Assembly: GCF_946222045.1 (NCBI RefSeq)
Contig: NZ_CAMILN010000046.1
Span: 1-12,421 of the forward strand
Reading direction: 5' to 3'
Source of the DNA: an uncultured Peptoniphilus sp.
GTDB taxonomy: Bacteria > Bacillota > Clostridia > Tissierellales > Peptoniphilaceae
DNA length: 12,421 nt
The notes beneath the pieces were generated by a model. The model did no database searches, was not told where the DNA came from, and was given only the letters and a program-made list of their open reading frames with translations. A program made the position numbers and the translations under genes. Shown piece by piece: positions 1 to 5,342 of the stretch (the stretch's first letter is position 1; each line of letters begins with the position of its first letter).

Positions 1-54
1 AGTCCGCTGATGGTACTTGGTTGGCAACGACCTGGGAGAGTAAGTTATCGCCAG
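1..54 (+). rRNA. rrf: 5S ribosomal RNA, 3' end (partial)
   Basis: The window opens inside a 5S rRNA. The stretch with GATGGTACT, then CTGGGAGAGTA and a GCCAG end is the conserved 3' half of bacterial 5S rRNA. The 5' half, and presumably 23S and 16S, lie upstream. The exact 3' end is approximate. A small GGGAC-AAAA-GTCCC hairpin at 58-71 lacks a T-run and sits between 5S and the first tRNA, so it is more likely a processing structure than a terminator. Confidence 0.88.
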
Positions 55-77
55 TAAGGGACAAAAGTCCCCAATAG

Positions 78-152
78 TCTTAGGTAGCTCAATGGTGGAG
101 CAACCGGCTGTTAACCGGTAGGCTGTGGGTTCGAGTCCCACCCTGAGAGCCA
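78..152 (+). tRNA. tRNA-Asn (GTT)
   Basis: Complete cloverleaf with acceptor TCTTAGG/CCTGAGA, anticodon loop CTGTTAA with GTT, T-arm GTGGG-TTCGAGT-CCCAC, discriminator G and encoded CCA. It is the first tRNA after 5S in the rRNA-linked array. Confidence 0.96.
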
Positions 153-164
153 TAAAAAAAACAA

Positions 165-253
165 GCCGGGGTGGCGGAACTGGCAGACGCACAGGACTTA
201 AAATCCTGCGGTGGTTAAACACCGTATCGGTTCGATTCCGATTCTCGGCACCA
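165..253 (+). tRNA. tRNA-Leu (TAA)
   Basis: Class II tRNA with a long variable arm (GGTGGTTAAACACC). The anticodon stem CAGGA/TCCTG encloses loop CTTAAAA with anticodon TAA. T-loop TTCGATT, discriminator A, CCA encoded. Confidence 0.95.
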
Positions 254-280
254 AAAGAAATAGTAGCCGGGTACAAATGA

Positions 281-357
<77 letters not shown>

Positions 358-366
358 TAAAAATAT

Positions 367-443
367 GGCGGCGTAGCTCAGTTGGCTAGAGCATACGGTT
401 CATACCCGTAGTGTCAGGAGTTCAAATCTCTTCGCCGCTACCA
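367..443 (+). tRNA. elongator tRNA-Met (CAT)
   Basis: Acceptor GGCGGCG pairs with CGCCGCT. The anticodon loop TTCATAC carries CAT without the initiator G:C triplet, and overall it resembles the Bacillus elongator tRNA-Met. Its 3' end ACCA (discriminator A) matches the UGGU of the downstream methionine T-box at 5282-5285. Confidence 0.95.
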
Positions 444-487
444 TTTTCAAAATAACGGTTTGTGATACATAAACCGCCACCATATTA

Positions 488-562
488 GGCCCTGTGGTCA
501 AGCGGTTAAGACACCACCCTTTCACGGTGGTATCCCGGGTTCGATTCCCGGCAGGGTCACCA
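488..562 (+). tRNA. tRNA-Glu (TTC)
   Basis: Acceptor GGCCCTG/CAGGGTC, anticodon loop CTTTCAC with TTC, T-arm CCGGG-TTCGATT-CCCGG, discriminator A, CCA encoded. Confidence 0.95.
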
Positions 563-565
563 GAT

Positions 566-641
566 GGACGCATAGCTCAGTTGGGAGAGCATCTGCCTTA
601 CAAGCAGGGGGTCATAGGTTCGAGCCCTATTGTGTCCACCA
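566..641 (+). tRNA. tRNA-Val (TAC)
   Basis: Acceptor GGACGCA/TGTGTCC, anticodon loop CTTACAA with TAC, T-loop TTCGAGC, discriminator A, CCA encoded. It starts three bases after tRNA-Glu, so the array is processed from one transcript. Confidence 0.95.
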
Positions 642-646
642 TATCT

Positions 647-723
647 GGCCTGGTAGTTCAGTTGGTTAGAATGCCAGCCTGTCACGCTGGAGGTCGTCGG
701 TTCGAACCCGATCCAGGTCGCCA
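647..723 (+). tRNA. tRNA-Asp (GTC)
   Basis: Acceptor GGCCTGG/CCAGGTC, anticodon loop CTGTCAC with GTC, T-loop TTCGAAC, discriminator G, CCA encoded. Confidence 0.95.
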
Positions 724-757
724 ATTAAAATTTTAAGTTATTTTTAATAAGTGAGAT

Positions 758-833
<76 letters not shown>

Positions 834-860
834 AAAAATCTTATTATTAGGGACTTACAT

Positions 861-946
861 GGAGGAGTTCCCGAGTTGGCCAAAGGGGACGGACTGTAAA
901 TCCGTTAGTTTAACTTTCAGTGGTTCAAATCCACTCTCCTCCACCA
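861..946 (+). tRNA. tRNA-Tyr (GTA)
   Basis: Class II tRNA with a long variable arm. Acceptor GGAGGAG/CTCCTCC, anticodon loop CTGTAAA with GTA, T-loop TTCAAAT, discriminator A, CCA encoded. Confidence 0.95.
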
Positions 947-970
947 AAAATTTTATAAAAAATTATTTAT

Positions 971-1044
971 GCGGGTGTAGCTCAGTGGTAGAGCCCCAGC
1001 CTTCCAAGCTGGTTGCGAGGGTTCGATTCCCTTCACCCGCTCCA
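971..1044 (+). tRNA. tRNA-Gly (TCC)
   Basis: Acceptor GCGGGTG/CACCCGC, anticodon stem CCAGC/GCTGG around loop CTTCCAA with TCC, discriminator T, CCA encoded. Confidence 0.95.
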
Positions 1045-1049
1045 TATAA

Positions 1050-1126
1050 GCACCTATAGCTCAGTAGGATAGAGCAACGGACTTCTAATCCGTGTGCCGG
1101 GGGTTCGAATCCTCCTAGGTGCGCCA
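1050..1126 (+). tRNA. tRNA-Arg (TCT)
   Basis: Acceptor GCACCTA/TAGGTGC, anticodon stem ACGGA/TCCGT around loop CTTCTAA with TCT, discriminator G, CCA encoded. It decodes AGR codons, which are the arginine codons seen most often in the protein genes of this window. Confidence 0.95.
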
Positions 1127-1135
1127 ACTAATTAT

Positions 1136-1211
1136 TGGGGTGTAGCCAAGTCGGTAAGGCACCAGACTTTGACTCTGGCATGCGTAGGTTCGAGTCCTGC
1201 CACCCCAGCCA
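1136..1211 (+). tRNA. tRNA-Gln (TTG)
   Basis: Acceptor TGGGGTG/CACCCCA with a T1:A72 pair, common in bacterial tRNA-Gln. Anticodon stem CCAGA/TCTGG around loop CTTTGAC with TTG, discriminator G, CCA encoded. Confidence 0.95.
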
Positions 1212-1216
1212 AGTGA

Positions 1217-1292
1217 GACCCATTAGCTCAGTCGGCAGAGCACTTGACTTTTAATCAAGGTGTCGCGCGTTCGAATCGCGCATGGGTCACCA
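1217..1292 (+). tRNA. tRNA-Lys (TTT), copy 1
   Basis: Acceptor GACCCAT/ATGGGTC, anticodon stem CTTGA/TCAAG around loop CTTTTAA with TTT, T-arm GCGCG-TTCGAAT-CGCGC, discriminator A, CCA encoded. It is identical along its 76 nt to the copy at 1448-1523. Confidence 0.96.
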
Positions 1293-1312
1293 TTTTTCAA
1301 TTTTATATTTGT

Positions 1313-1401
1313 GGAGAGGTACCGAAGTGGTCATAACGGGGCGGTCTTGAAAACCGTTAGGGTGCAAGCCCACAAGGGTTCGAATCCCTTCCTCTCCGCC
1401 A
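1313..1401 (+). tRNA. tRNA-Ser (TGA)
   Basis: Class II tRNA with a long variable arm. Acceptor GGAGAGG/CCTCTCC, anticodon loop CTTGAAA with TGA, T-loop TTCGAAT, discriminator G, CCA encoded. Confidence 0.95.
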
Positions 1402-1407
1402 TTTTTT

Positions 1408-1432
1408 AATCTGTGGTTAACACAGATTTTTT
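1408..1432 (+). terminator. Intrinsic terminator inside the tRNA array
   Basis: A perfect 8-bp stem AATCTGTG/CACAGATT with loop GTTAA is followed by a T-run. It sits between tRNA-Ser and the second tRNA-Lys, so transcription of the last tRNA needs read-through. Only about 15 bases separate the T-run from that tRNA, too few for a promoter. T residues on both sides mean it could also act on the minus strand. Confidence 0.7.
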
Positions 1433-1447
1433 ATTGAAACTGAATAA

Positions 1448-1523
1448 GACCCATTAGCTCAGTCGGCAGAGCACTTGACTTTTAATCAAGGTGTCGCGCG
1501 TTCGAATCGCGCATGGGTCACCA
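1448..1523 (+). tRNA. tRNA-Lys (TTT), copy 2
   Basis: Same 76-nt sequence as the tRNA-Lys at 1217-1292. The flanks differ on both sides, so only the gene itself is duplicated. It lies downstream of the hairpin terminator at 1408-1432 and is the last tRNA of the array. Confidence 0.96.
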
Positions 1524-1527
1524 TATT

Positions 1528-1558
1528 AGCTGTGAATTTATTTTCACAGCTTTTTTTG
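1528..1558 (+). terminator. Terminator closing the rRNA/tRNA operon
   Basis: A stem AGCTGTGAA/TTCACAGCT (9 bp) is followed by a run of T residues, four bases past the CCA of the last tRNA. It separates the stable RNA operon from the protein genes. Confidence 0.85.
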
Positions 1559-1575
1559 TTGAAAAATATTATTAA

Positions 1576-1619
1576 ATAAAGTTTTCTTAACTTTATCTTT
1601 ACATCTAAAATGCTATACT
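1576..1619 (+). promoter_or_regulatory. Promoter with overlapping dyad for the CXXC/4Fe-4S/TlpA operon
   Basis: TATACT at 1614-1619 is preceded by TG one base upstream, an extended -10. A weak -35 TTTATC at 1592-1597 lies 16 bp upstream. A perfect 8-bp inverted repeat ATAAAGTT-TTCTT-AACTTTAT spans 1576-1596 and covers the -35 region, so it could be a repressor operator. The predicted start of transcription near 1626 leaves a leader of only about 11 nt, just enough for the AGGTG ribosome site. Confidence 0.5.
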
Positions 1620-1636
1620 ACTTGTGAGGTGAAAAT

Positions 1637-1783
1637 ATGAGGGATTTTGCAGAAAAGAAATTATCCTATATTATGCTATTCTTGTCTATTGCCTTCATAA
1701 TTTATGGAGCTTATAGGCATGAAGTGGATACTGTCCTATCCAAAGCCATAAGAATTTGCTTGGAGTGTGTTGGAATTGGTTAG
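1637..1783 (+). CDS. CD1871A-family CXXC membrane mini-protein
   Basis: A 48-residue ORF starting at an ATG eight bases after GAGGTG. Residues 9-25 form one hydrophobic helix after a lysine pair, which suggests the N-terminus is inside. The C-terminal part reads RHEVDTVLSKAIRICLEC, ending in VGIG, with a CLEC (C-x2-C) motif at residues 41-44. This arrangement, an arginine-glutamate stretch then ICLEC-[IV]-GIG, is what I recognise as the CD1871A family of CXXC proteins, whose function is not established. It is the first gene of the operon and overlaps the 4Fe-4S protein gene by about 8-17 nt, so the two are likely translationally coupled. By the positive-inside rule the CXXC pair would face outside, where it could exchange electrons with the thioredoxin-like lipoprotein two genes on. 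That role is inference; the family call is fairly secure. Confidence 0.85.
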   Translation: MRDFAEKKLSYIMLFLSIAFIIYGAYRHEVDTVLSKAIRICLECVGIG

Positions 1784-2660
1784 TTTAATAAATCTTCTAA
1801 AAAATATTGGTAAAAAACGAAACTTATTTCAAGGGACTTTTGCCCTTCTTACAAATTTACATATTCCAAACTTTTTTAAGGGAACAATATATACAGGTAA
1901 GACTAAGAGCCTTTGCGTTCCGGGACTTAATTGTTATTCATGTCCTGGCGCTGCCTTTTCTTGTCCCATAGGTTCCTTTCAAGCACTTGTTGGATCGTCA
2001 AAATTTAATTTTGCCTACTATGTGACGGGACTCATGCTTTTATTTGGGACCTTATTTGGAAGGCTTATCTGTGGTTTTATGTGCCCCTTTGGATTTTTTC
2101 AGGATCTACTTTATAAGATTCCTACAAAAAAATTCTCTACAAGAAGATTTTCTTTTTTGAAATACTTAAAGTATTTTATTTTAATTTTTGTAGTCTGGCT
2201 TTTTGGAGTATTTATAACTGATGAACTTGGTGGAGCTTCTCCATATTTCTGCCAGTACATTTGTCCACAGGGAATATTGGAAGGTGGGATCCCTCTTTCA
2301 CTTGCTAATAAAACTATAAGGGGAGCCTTGGGAAATTTATTCAAATTAAAATTTGCAATTCTTGCTGTTACAGTTTTAATGTCAATATTTTTCTACAGGC
2401 CATTCTGCAAATATATTTGCCCCCTTGGAGCTTTTTACGCTATAACTAATAAATTTTCATTTTATAAATATCACGTTGACGATTCATGCATTTCCTGTGG
2501 CAAGTGTAAGAGAGTTTGTAAGATGGATGTTGATATGTCCACAAATCAAAATGCCCTAGAATGTATAAGATGCGGTGACTGCTTAAGGGCTTGTCCAATG
2601 TCTGCTATATCCACGTCAATTAATAAACCTAAGACCAATGAAGGAGTAAGTTATGAATAA
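1767..2660 (+). CDS. Polytopic 4Fe-4S membrane protein, NapH/YccM type
   Basis: A 297-residue membrane iron-sulfur protein. Cysteine pairs recur in membrane context: CVPGLNCYSCPGAAFSCP near residues 50-67, CGFMCP at 102-107, CQYICP at 162-167 and CKYICP at 214-219. The cytoplasmic C-terminus has two ferredoxin 4Fe-4S motifs, C241-x2-C-x2-C-x3-C and C266-x2-C-x2-C-x3-CP. Hydrophobic segments lie near residues 84-104, 134-150 and 193-211. This family passes electrons between soluble donors and membrane or extracytoplasmic acceptors. No ATG is available: GTG at 1767 gives the longest form, but TTG at 1776 is better spaced from TTGGAG (1760-1765) and would remove three residues. It overlaps the mini-protein gene upstream and the TlpA-like gene downstream (8 nt). 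Family is secure; electron donor and acceptor are not known from sequence. Confidence 0.88.
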   Translation: MLELVSLINLLKNIGKKRNLFQGTFALLTNLHIPNFFKGTIYTGKTKSLCVPGLNCYSCPGAAFSCPIGSFQALVGSSKFNFAYYVTGLMLLFGTLFGRLICGFMCPFGFFQDLLYKIPTKKFSTRRFSFLKYLKYFILIFVVWLFGVFITDELGGASPYFCQYICPQGILEGGIPLSLANKTIRGALGNLFKLKFAILAVTVLMSIFFYRPFCKYICPLGAFYAITNKFSFYKYHVDDSCISCGKCKRVCKMDVDMSTNQNALECIRCGDCLRACPMSAISTSINKPKTNEGVSYE

Positions 2661-3222
2661 AATTTTTAAAAAAATAAGTAAATTGTTTGTTCTCATGATT
2701 CTATTAGTAGCAATGACTGCTTGCTCAAGTGAGTCACAAGAAACTACTGAACTTTCTGGTGGAGATACTTTTCCAAAATTTGATGCAATAGATTTTGAAG
2801 GAAATCCAGTAAGTACTGATGTATTTAAAGACCATCCTGTAACTATTTTAAGTATTTGGTTCACAGGTTGTAAGGGTTGTATTGATGAAATGCCTGCCCT
2901 ACAAAAAATTAGTGAAGACTTAAAGGATAAAAATGTTAAGGTTATGTCAATTTGCCTTGACACTTATGAAAATAAAGAAATTAAGGCTGAAGCAGAAAAA
3001 ATCTTAGAAGCTAAGGGAGTAAAATATACTAACCTAACTGTTAAACCTTCTGAAGAAATCGACGCTTACCTTAAGAACCTAACAGCTTTCCCAACAACTC
3101 TTTTAATTAATAGAGATGGAAAGATTGTGGGAGATGCAAGTGTAGGTTCAGTTGATGATAAGGCTAAGATGGAAAAACTTTATGAAAAAATTGACCAAAT
3201 TATTGCTAATGACGGAAAATAA
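2653..3222 (+). CDS. TlpA-like thioredoxin-fold lipoprotein
   Basis: A 189-residue protein with a lysine-rich N-terminus, a hydrophobic segment at residues 11-22 and a lipobox ending at Cys24 (AMTAC), so it should be lipid-anchored on the outer face of the membrane. The mature part is a thioredoxin/AhpC-TSA fold: FDAIDFEGNPVS, then a catalytic CKGC at residues 73-76 in a WFTGCKGCIDEMPAL context, and the cis-proline loop TAFPTTLL. Such proteins reduce disulfides outside the cytoplasm and need a membrane reductant. The start overlaps the 4Fe-4S gene by 8 nt, with GGAG at 2642-2645 as its ribosome site, so it is the third cistron of the same operon. No dedicated CcdA/DsbD is visible here; the iron-sulfur protein and CXXC mini-protein are the natural candidates for its electron source (inference). 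The target substrate is unknown. Confidence 0.88.
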   Translation: MNKIFKKISKLFVLMILLVAMTACSSESQETTELSGGDTFPKFDAIDFEGNPVSTDVFKDHPVTILSIWFTGCKGCIDEMPALQKISEDLKDKNVKVMSICLDTYENKEIKAEAEKILEAKGVKYTNLTVKPSEEIDAYLKNLTAFPTTLLINRDGKIVGDASVGSVDDKAKMEKLYEKIDQIIANDGK

Positions 3223-3280
3223 TCTAATTTATTTAGATTATAATCACTTTTTAGTGATTCCTCATTAATATACACCAATT

Positions 3281-3311
3281 GAGACTCCAGAGAGGGGGTC
3301 TCTTTTTTTTT
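3281..3311 (+). terminator. Terminator after the TlpA-like gene
   Basis: A stem GAGACTCC/GGGGTCTC is followed by nine T residues. A second, T-poor hairpin (AATCACT-TTTT-AGTGATT, 3242-3259) lies between the stop codon and this terminator and may protect the mRNA 3' end. Confidence 0.88.
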
Positions 3312-3316
3312 ATATT

Positions 3317-3332
3317 TGTTGCATTTGCAACA
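3317..3332. promoter_or_regulatory. Candidate operator dyad upstream of hcp
   Basis: TGTTGCA-TT-TGCAACA is a perfect 7-bp inverted repeat about 80 bp before the hcp start. Its 16-bp length and TG...CA ends resemble CRP/FNR-family sites, and hcp genes in many anaerobes are controlled by HcpR or FNR-type regulators (known for other organisms). A poor promoter match, TTTATT (3349-3354), 17 bp, TATGAA (3372-3377), would put the dyad centre about 60 bp upstream of the start. Which regulator binds, if any, cannot be told. Confidence 0.45.
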
Positions 3333-3413
3333 GAAATCTTTCTTTCTCTTTATTAAAATGTATTTAGAAGTTATGAATTTGTAGAAATAATTTAAATGGA
3401 GAGGATGAAGATC

Positions 3414-5027
3414 ATGGATATGTTTTGTTACCAATGCCAAGAAACTTTAAATAACAAGGGCTGTACTAAGAGGGGAGTTTGTGGAAAGTCATCAACTGTT
3501 GCTAACTATCAAGACTTTTTAATATGGACTTCCAAGGGACTTGCTGAAATTGAAGTTAAAAGTGAAAAAGAAAGTAAAGATGTAATTGACAGGATTATTT
3601 TAAATCTTTTTACTACTATTACCAATGCAAACTTTGACAAAGACCAAATAAAAAATAGAATCATAGAAACTGTAGAACTTATGAATTCTTTGAGAGAAGA
3701 AAAATCTTATAGCGAGGCAGGATCTTGGTCATCTGTAGACTTTTCTGATATTGATGAAAAAATTGCAAATAAAGAAGTTTCTATACTTACAGAAGAAAAT
3801 GAAGATATAAGAAGTTTAAAGGAATTAATAACTTATGGCTTAAAGGGTATGGCTGCCTACGCAAGACACGCTAAAGTCTTAGGTTATGAAGACCAAGAAG
3901 TAAATAAGTTTATCTTAAGGACTATGGCAGAACTTTTAGAAGAAAAATCTCTTGATGAATTAATTGCTTTGACACTTAAGACAGGAGAAATGGGTTATAA
4001 AGCCATGGCCACACTTGATAAGGCCAATACAAAAACTTATGGAAACCCAGAAATTTCTGAAGTAAATATTGGAACAAGAAAAAATCCTGGTATCCTAGTT
4101 TCAGGTCACGACTTAAAAGACTTTGAAATGCTTTTAGAACAAGCTAAGGATTCTGGCGTGGATATTTACACTCACTCAGAAATGTTACCTGCAAACTACT
4201 ATCCAAAGTTTAAAAAATATGAAAACTTTGTTGGCAACTATGGTAATGCTTGGTGGAAGCAAAGAGATGAGTTTGAGTCCTTTAATGGACCAATCCTTAT
4301 GACAACAAACTGCATCGTTCCTCCAAGAGATTCTTATAAGGACAAGCTATTTACAACTGGAGCCGCAGGCTATCCTGGTGCCACTTACATTGAAGCAGAT
4401 GAAAAGGGCCACAAGGACTTTTCACAAATTATTGAAATGGCAAAAACTTGTGAATCCCCAGTAGAAATTGAAAAAGGAAATATTGTGGGAGGCTTTGCTC
4501 ATAGTCAAGTCATGGAACTTGCAGACAAGGTGATTGAAGCAGTAAAAAGTGGTGACATCACAAAGTTTGTTGTAATGGCAGGTTGTGATGGTAGAATGAA
4601 TGACAGAAATTATTATGAAGACTTTGCAAAGGAGCTTCCTGAATCTACTGTAATTTTAACTGCAGGTTGTGCAAAATACAGATACAACAAATTAAATCTT
4701 GGAGATATTAATGGAATTCCAAGAGTATTAGACGCAGGACAATGTAATGATTCTTACTCATTAATTCAAATTGCTCTAGCATTAGTTGATGCCTTTGGAG
4801 TTGAAAGTGTAAATGATCTTCCAATTGCCTATAATATAGCTTGGTACGAACAAAAAGCTGTTATTGTATTGCTTGCTCTTCTATCATTAGGAGTAAAAAA
4901 CATTCATCTTGGACCAAGTCTTCCAGCTTTCTTATCAAAGAATGTTGTTGATGTTTTGGTAGAAAATTTTGGAATCGCTGGAAACTCAACAGTTGAAGAA
5001 GATATGAAAAATTTAAAAATAAAATAA
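3414..5027 (+). CDS. hcp: Hybrid cluster protein (hydroxylamine/NO reductase)
   Basis: A 537-residue Hcp, an oxygen-sensitive Fe-S-O enzyme that reduces hydroxylamine and, in studied bacteria, nitric oxide in the cytoplasm. The N-terminal cluster motif CYQC...C...C has the spacing C-x2-C-x8-C-x5-C (Cys5, 8, 17, 23), as in strict anaerobes. All hybrid-cluster ligands appear in order: His232 (SGHDLKDF), Glu256 (THSEMLP), Cys300 (TTNCIVPP), Cys391 (MAGCDGR), Cys419 (TAGCAKYRY), Cys444 (DAGQCNDS), Glu479 and Lys481 (WYEQKA). The ATG at 3414 lies nine bases after GGAGAGG (3398-3404); the in-frame ATG at 3396 would include the ribosome site itself, and ATG 3420 is the remaining alternative. It is separate from the upstream operon by a terminator. 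No terminator follows it, so its mRNA probably runs into the T-box leader. No Hcr-type reductase is adjacent. Identification is very secure. Confidence 0.96.
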   Translation: MDMFCYQCQETLNNKGCTKRGVCGKSSTVANYQDFLIWTSKGLAEIEVKSEKESKDVIDRIILNLFTTITNANFDKDQIKNRIIETVELMNSLREEKSYSEAGSWSSVDFSDIDEKIANKEVSILTEENEDIRSLKELITYGLKGMAAYARHAKVLGYEDQEVNKFILRTMAELLEEKSLDELIALTLKTGEMGYKAMATLDKANTKTYGNPEISEVNIGTRKNPGILVSGHDLKDFEMLLEQAKDSGVDIYTHSEMLPANYYPKFKKYENFVGNYGNAWWKQRDEFESFNGPILMTTNCIVPPRDSYKDKLFTTGAAGYPGATYIEADEKGHKDFSQIIEMAKTCESPVEIEKGNIVGGFAHSQVMELADKVIEAVKSGDITKFVVMAGCDGRMNDRNYYEDFAKELPESTVILTAGCAKYRYNKLNLGDINGIPRVLDAGQCNDSYSLIQIALALVDAFGVESVNDLPIAYNIAWYEQKAVIVLLALLSLGVKNIHLGPSLPAFLSKNVVDVLVENFGIAGNSTVEEDMKNLKIK

Positions 5028-5036
5028 AAAACATGC

Positions 5037-5065
5037 TTGACTTTTAAAATATAAGCTAATATAAT
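5037..5065 (+). promoter_or_regulatory. Near-consensus promoter of the methionine transport operon
   Basis: TTGACT (5037-5042), exactly 17 bp, TATAAT (5060-5065). It starts ten bases after the hcp stop codon and would begin transcription near 5072, just upstream of T-box stem I. Such a strong core promoter fits control by attenuation rather than by initiation. Confidence 0.88.
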
Positions 5066-5084
5066 CATAAGTAATTCAAAAATA

Positions 5085-5325
5085 AACTTTTGAGAAGAAG
5101 AGTAACTTAAAATTTTGATTAAAGAGAGCTTCGCCCAGGTGAAAGAAGTAGATAGATTTTTTGTGAACATGGCCTTCTCTAGGAAATACTGATATTAAGT
5201 ATTTACGGGTCTTCCCGTTACAGAAGTAGAGTATGATAGTACTTGAAGAGGTTGCTTTCGTGAGAAAGTGATAAATTAAGGTGGTAACACGAGCTTTCGT
5301 CCTTATGGATGGAAGCTCTTTTTTT
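5085..5325 (+). promoter_or_regulatory. Methionine-specific T-box leader
   Basis: A tRNA-sensing leader RNA. The conserved T-box AAGGTGGTAACACG is at 5278-5291. Stem I closes by GAGAAG (5092-5097) with CTTCTC (5174-5179), and has AGTAA after its 5' strand. The specifier loop on the 3' side shows GAAC-ATG with the ATG at 5169-5171, a methionine codon. A hairpin ACGGG-TCTT-CCCGT (5205-5218) follows. The antiterminator pairs AAGG (5278-5281) with CCTT (5301-5304). The bases UGGU (5282-5285) can pair with an uncharged ACCA end, which both tRNA-Met genes in this window have. Downstream are methionine-uptake genes, so specificity, codon and context agree. Low charged tRNA-Met would favour antitermination and expression. 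Confidence 0.93.
5291..5325 (+). terminator. T-box regulated terminator
   Basis: GAGCTTTCGTCC pairs with GGATGGAAGCTC around a TTAT loop, followed by a T-run. The 5' arm overlaps the antiterminator partner CCTT, so the two folds exclude each other. It is also the only terminator seen downstream of hcp. Confidence 0.9.
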
Positions 5326-5342
5326 ATTGTTTTGGAGGAAAA

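Noticed and set aside
58..71. Hairpin GGGAC-AAAA-GTCCC after 5S as a terminator
   Set aside because: There is no T-run, and tRNA genes follow at once, so it is more likely an RNA-processing structure.
494..736. An 80-codon plus-strand open frame
   Set aside because: It runs through the tRNA-Glu, tRNA-Val and tRNA-Asp genes; its peptide is a translation of tRNA sequence.
859..1059. A 66-codon plus-strand open frame
   Set aside because: It lies over tRNA-Tyr and tRNA-Gly and has no protein-family character.
2616..2963. A 115-codon minus-strand open frame
   Set aside because: It is the complement of the TlpA-like gene, whose lipobox, CXXC and operon context are convincing; no ribosome site supports the antisense frame.
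4904..5170. An 88-codon minus-strand open frame across the hcp end and T-box
   Set aside because: It overlaps hcp coding sequence and structured leader RNA, with a low-complexity hydrophobic product.
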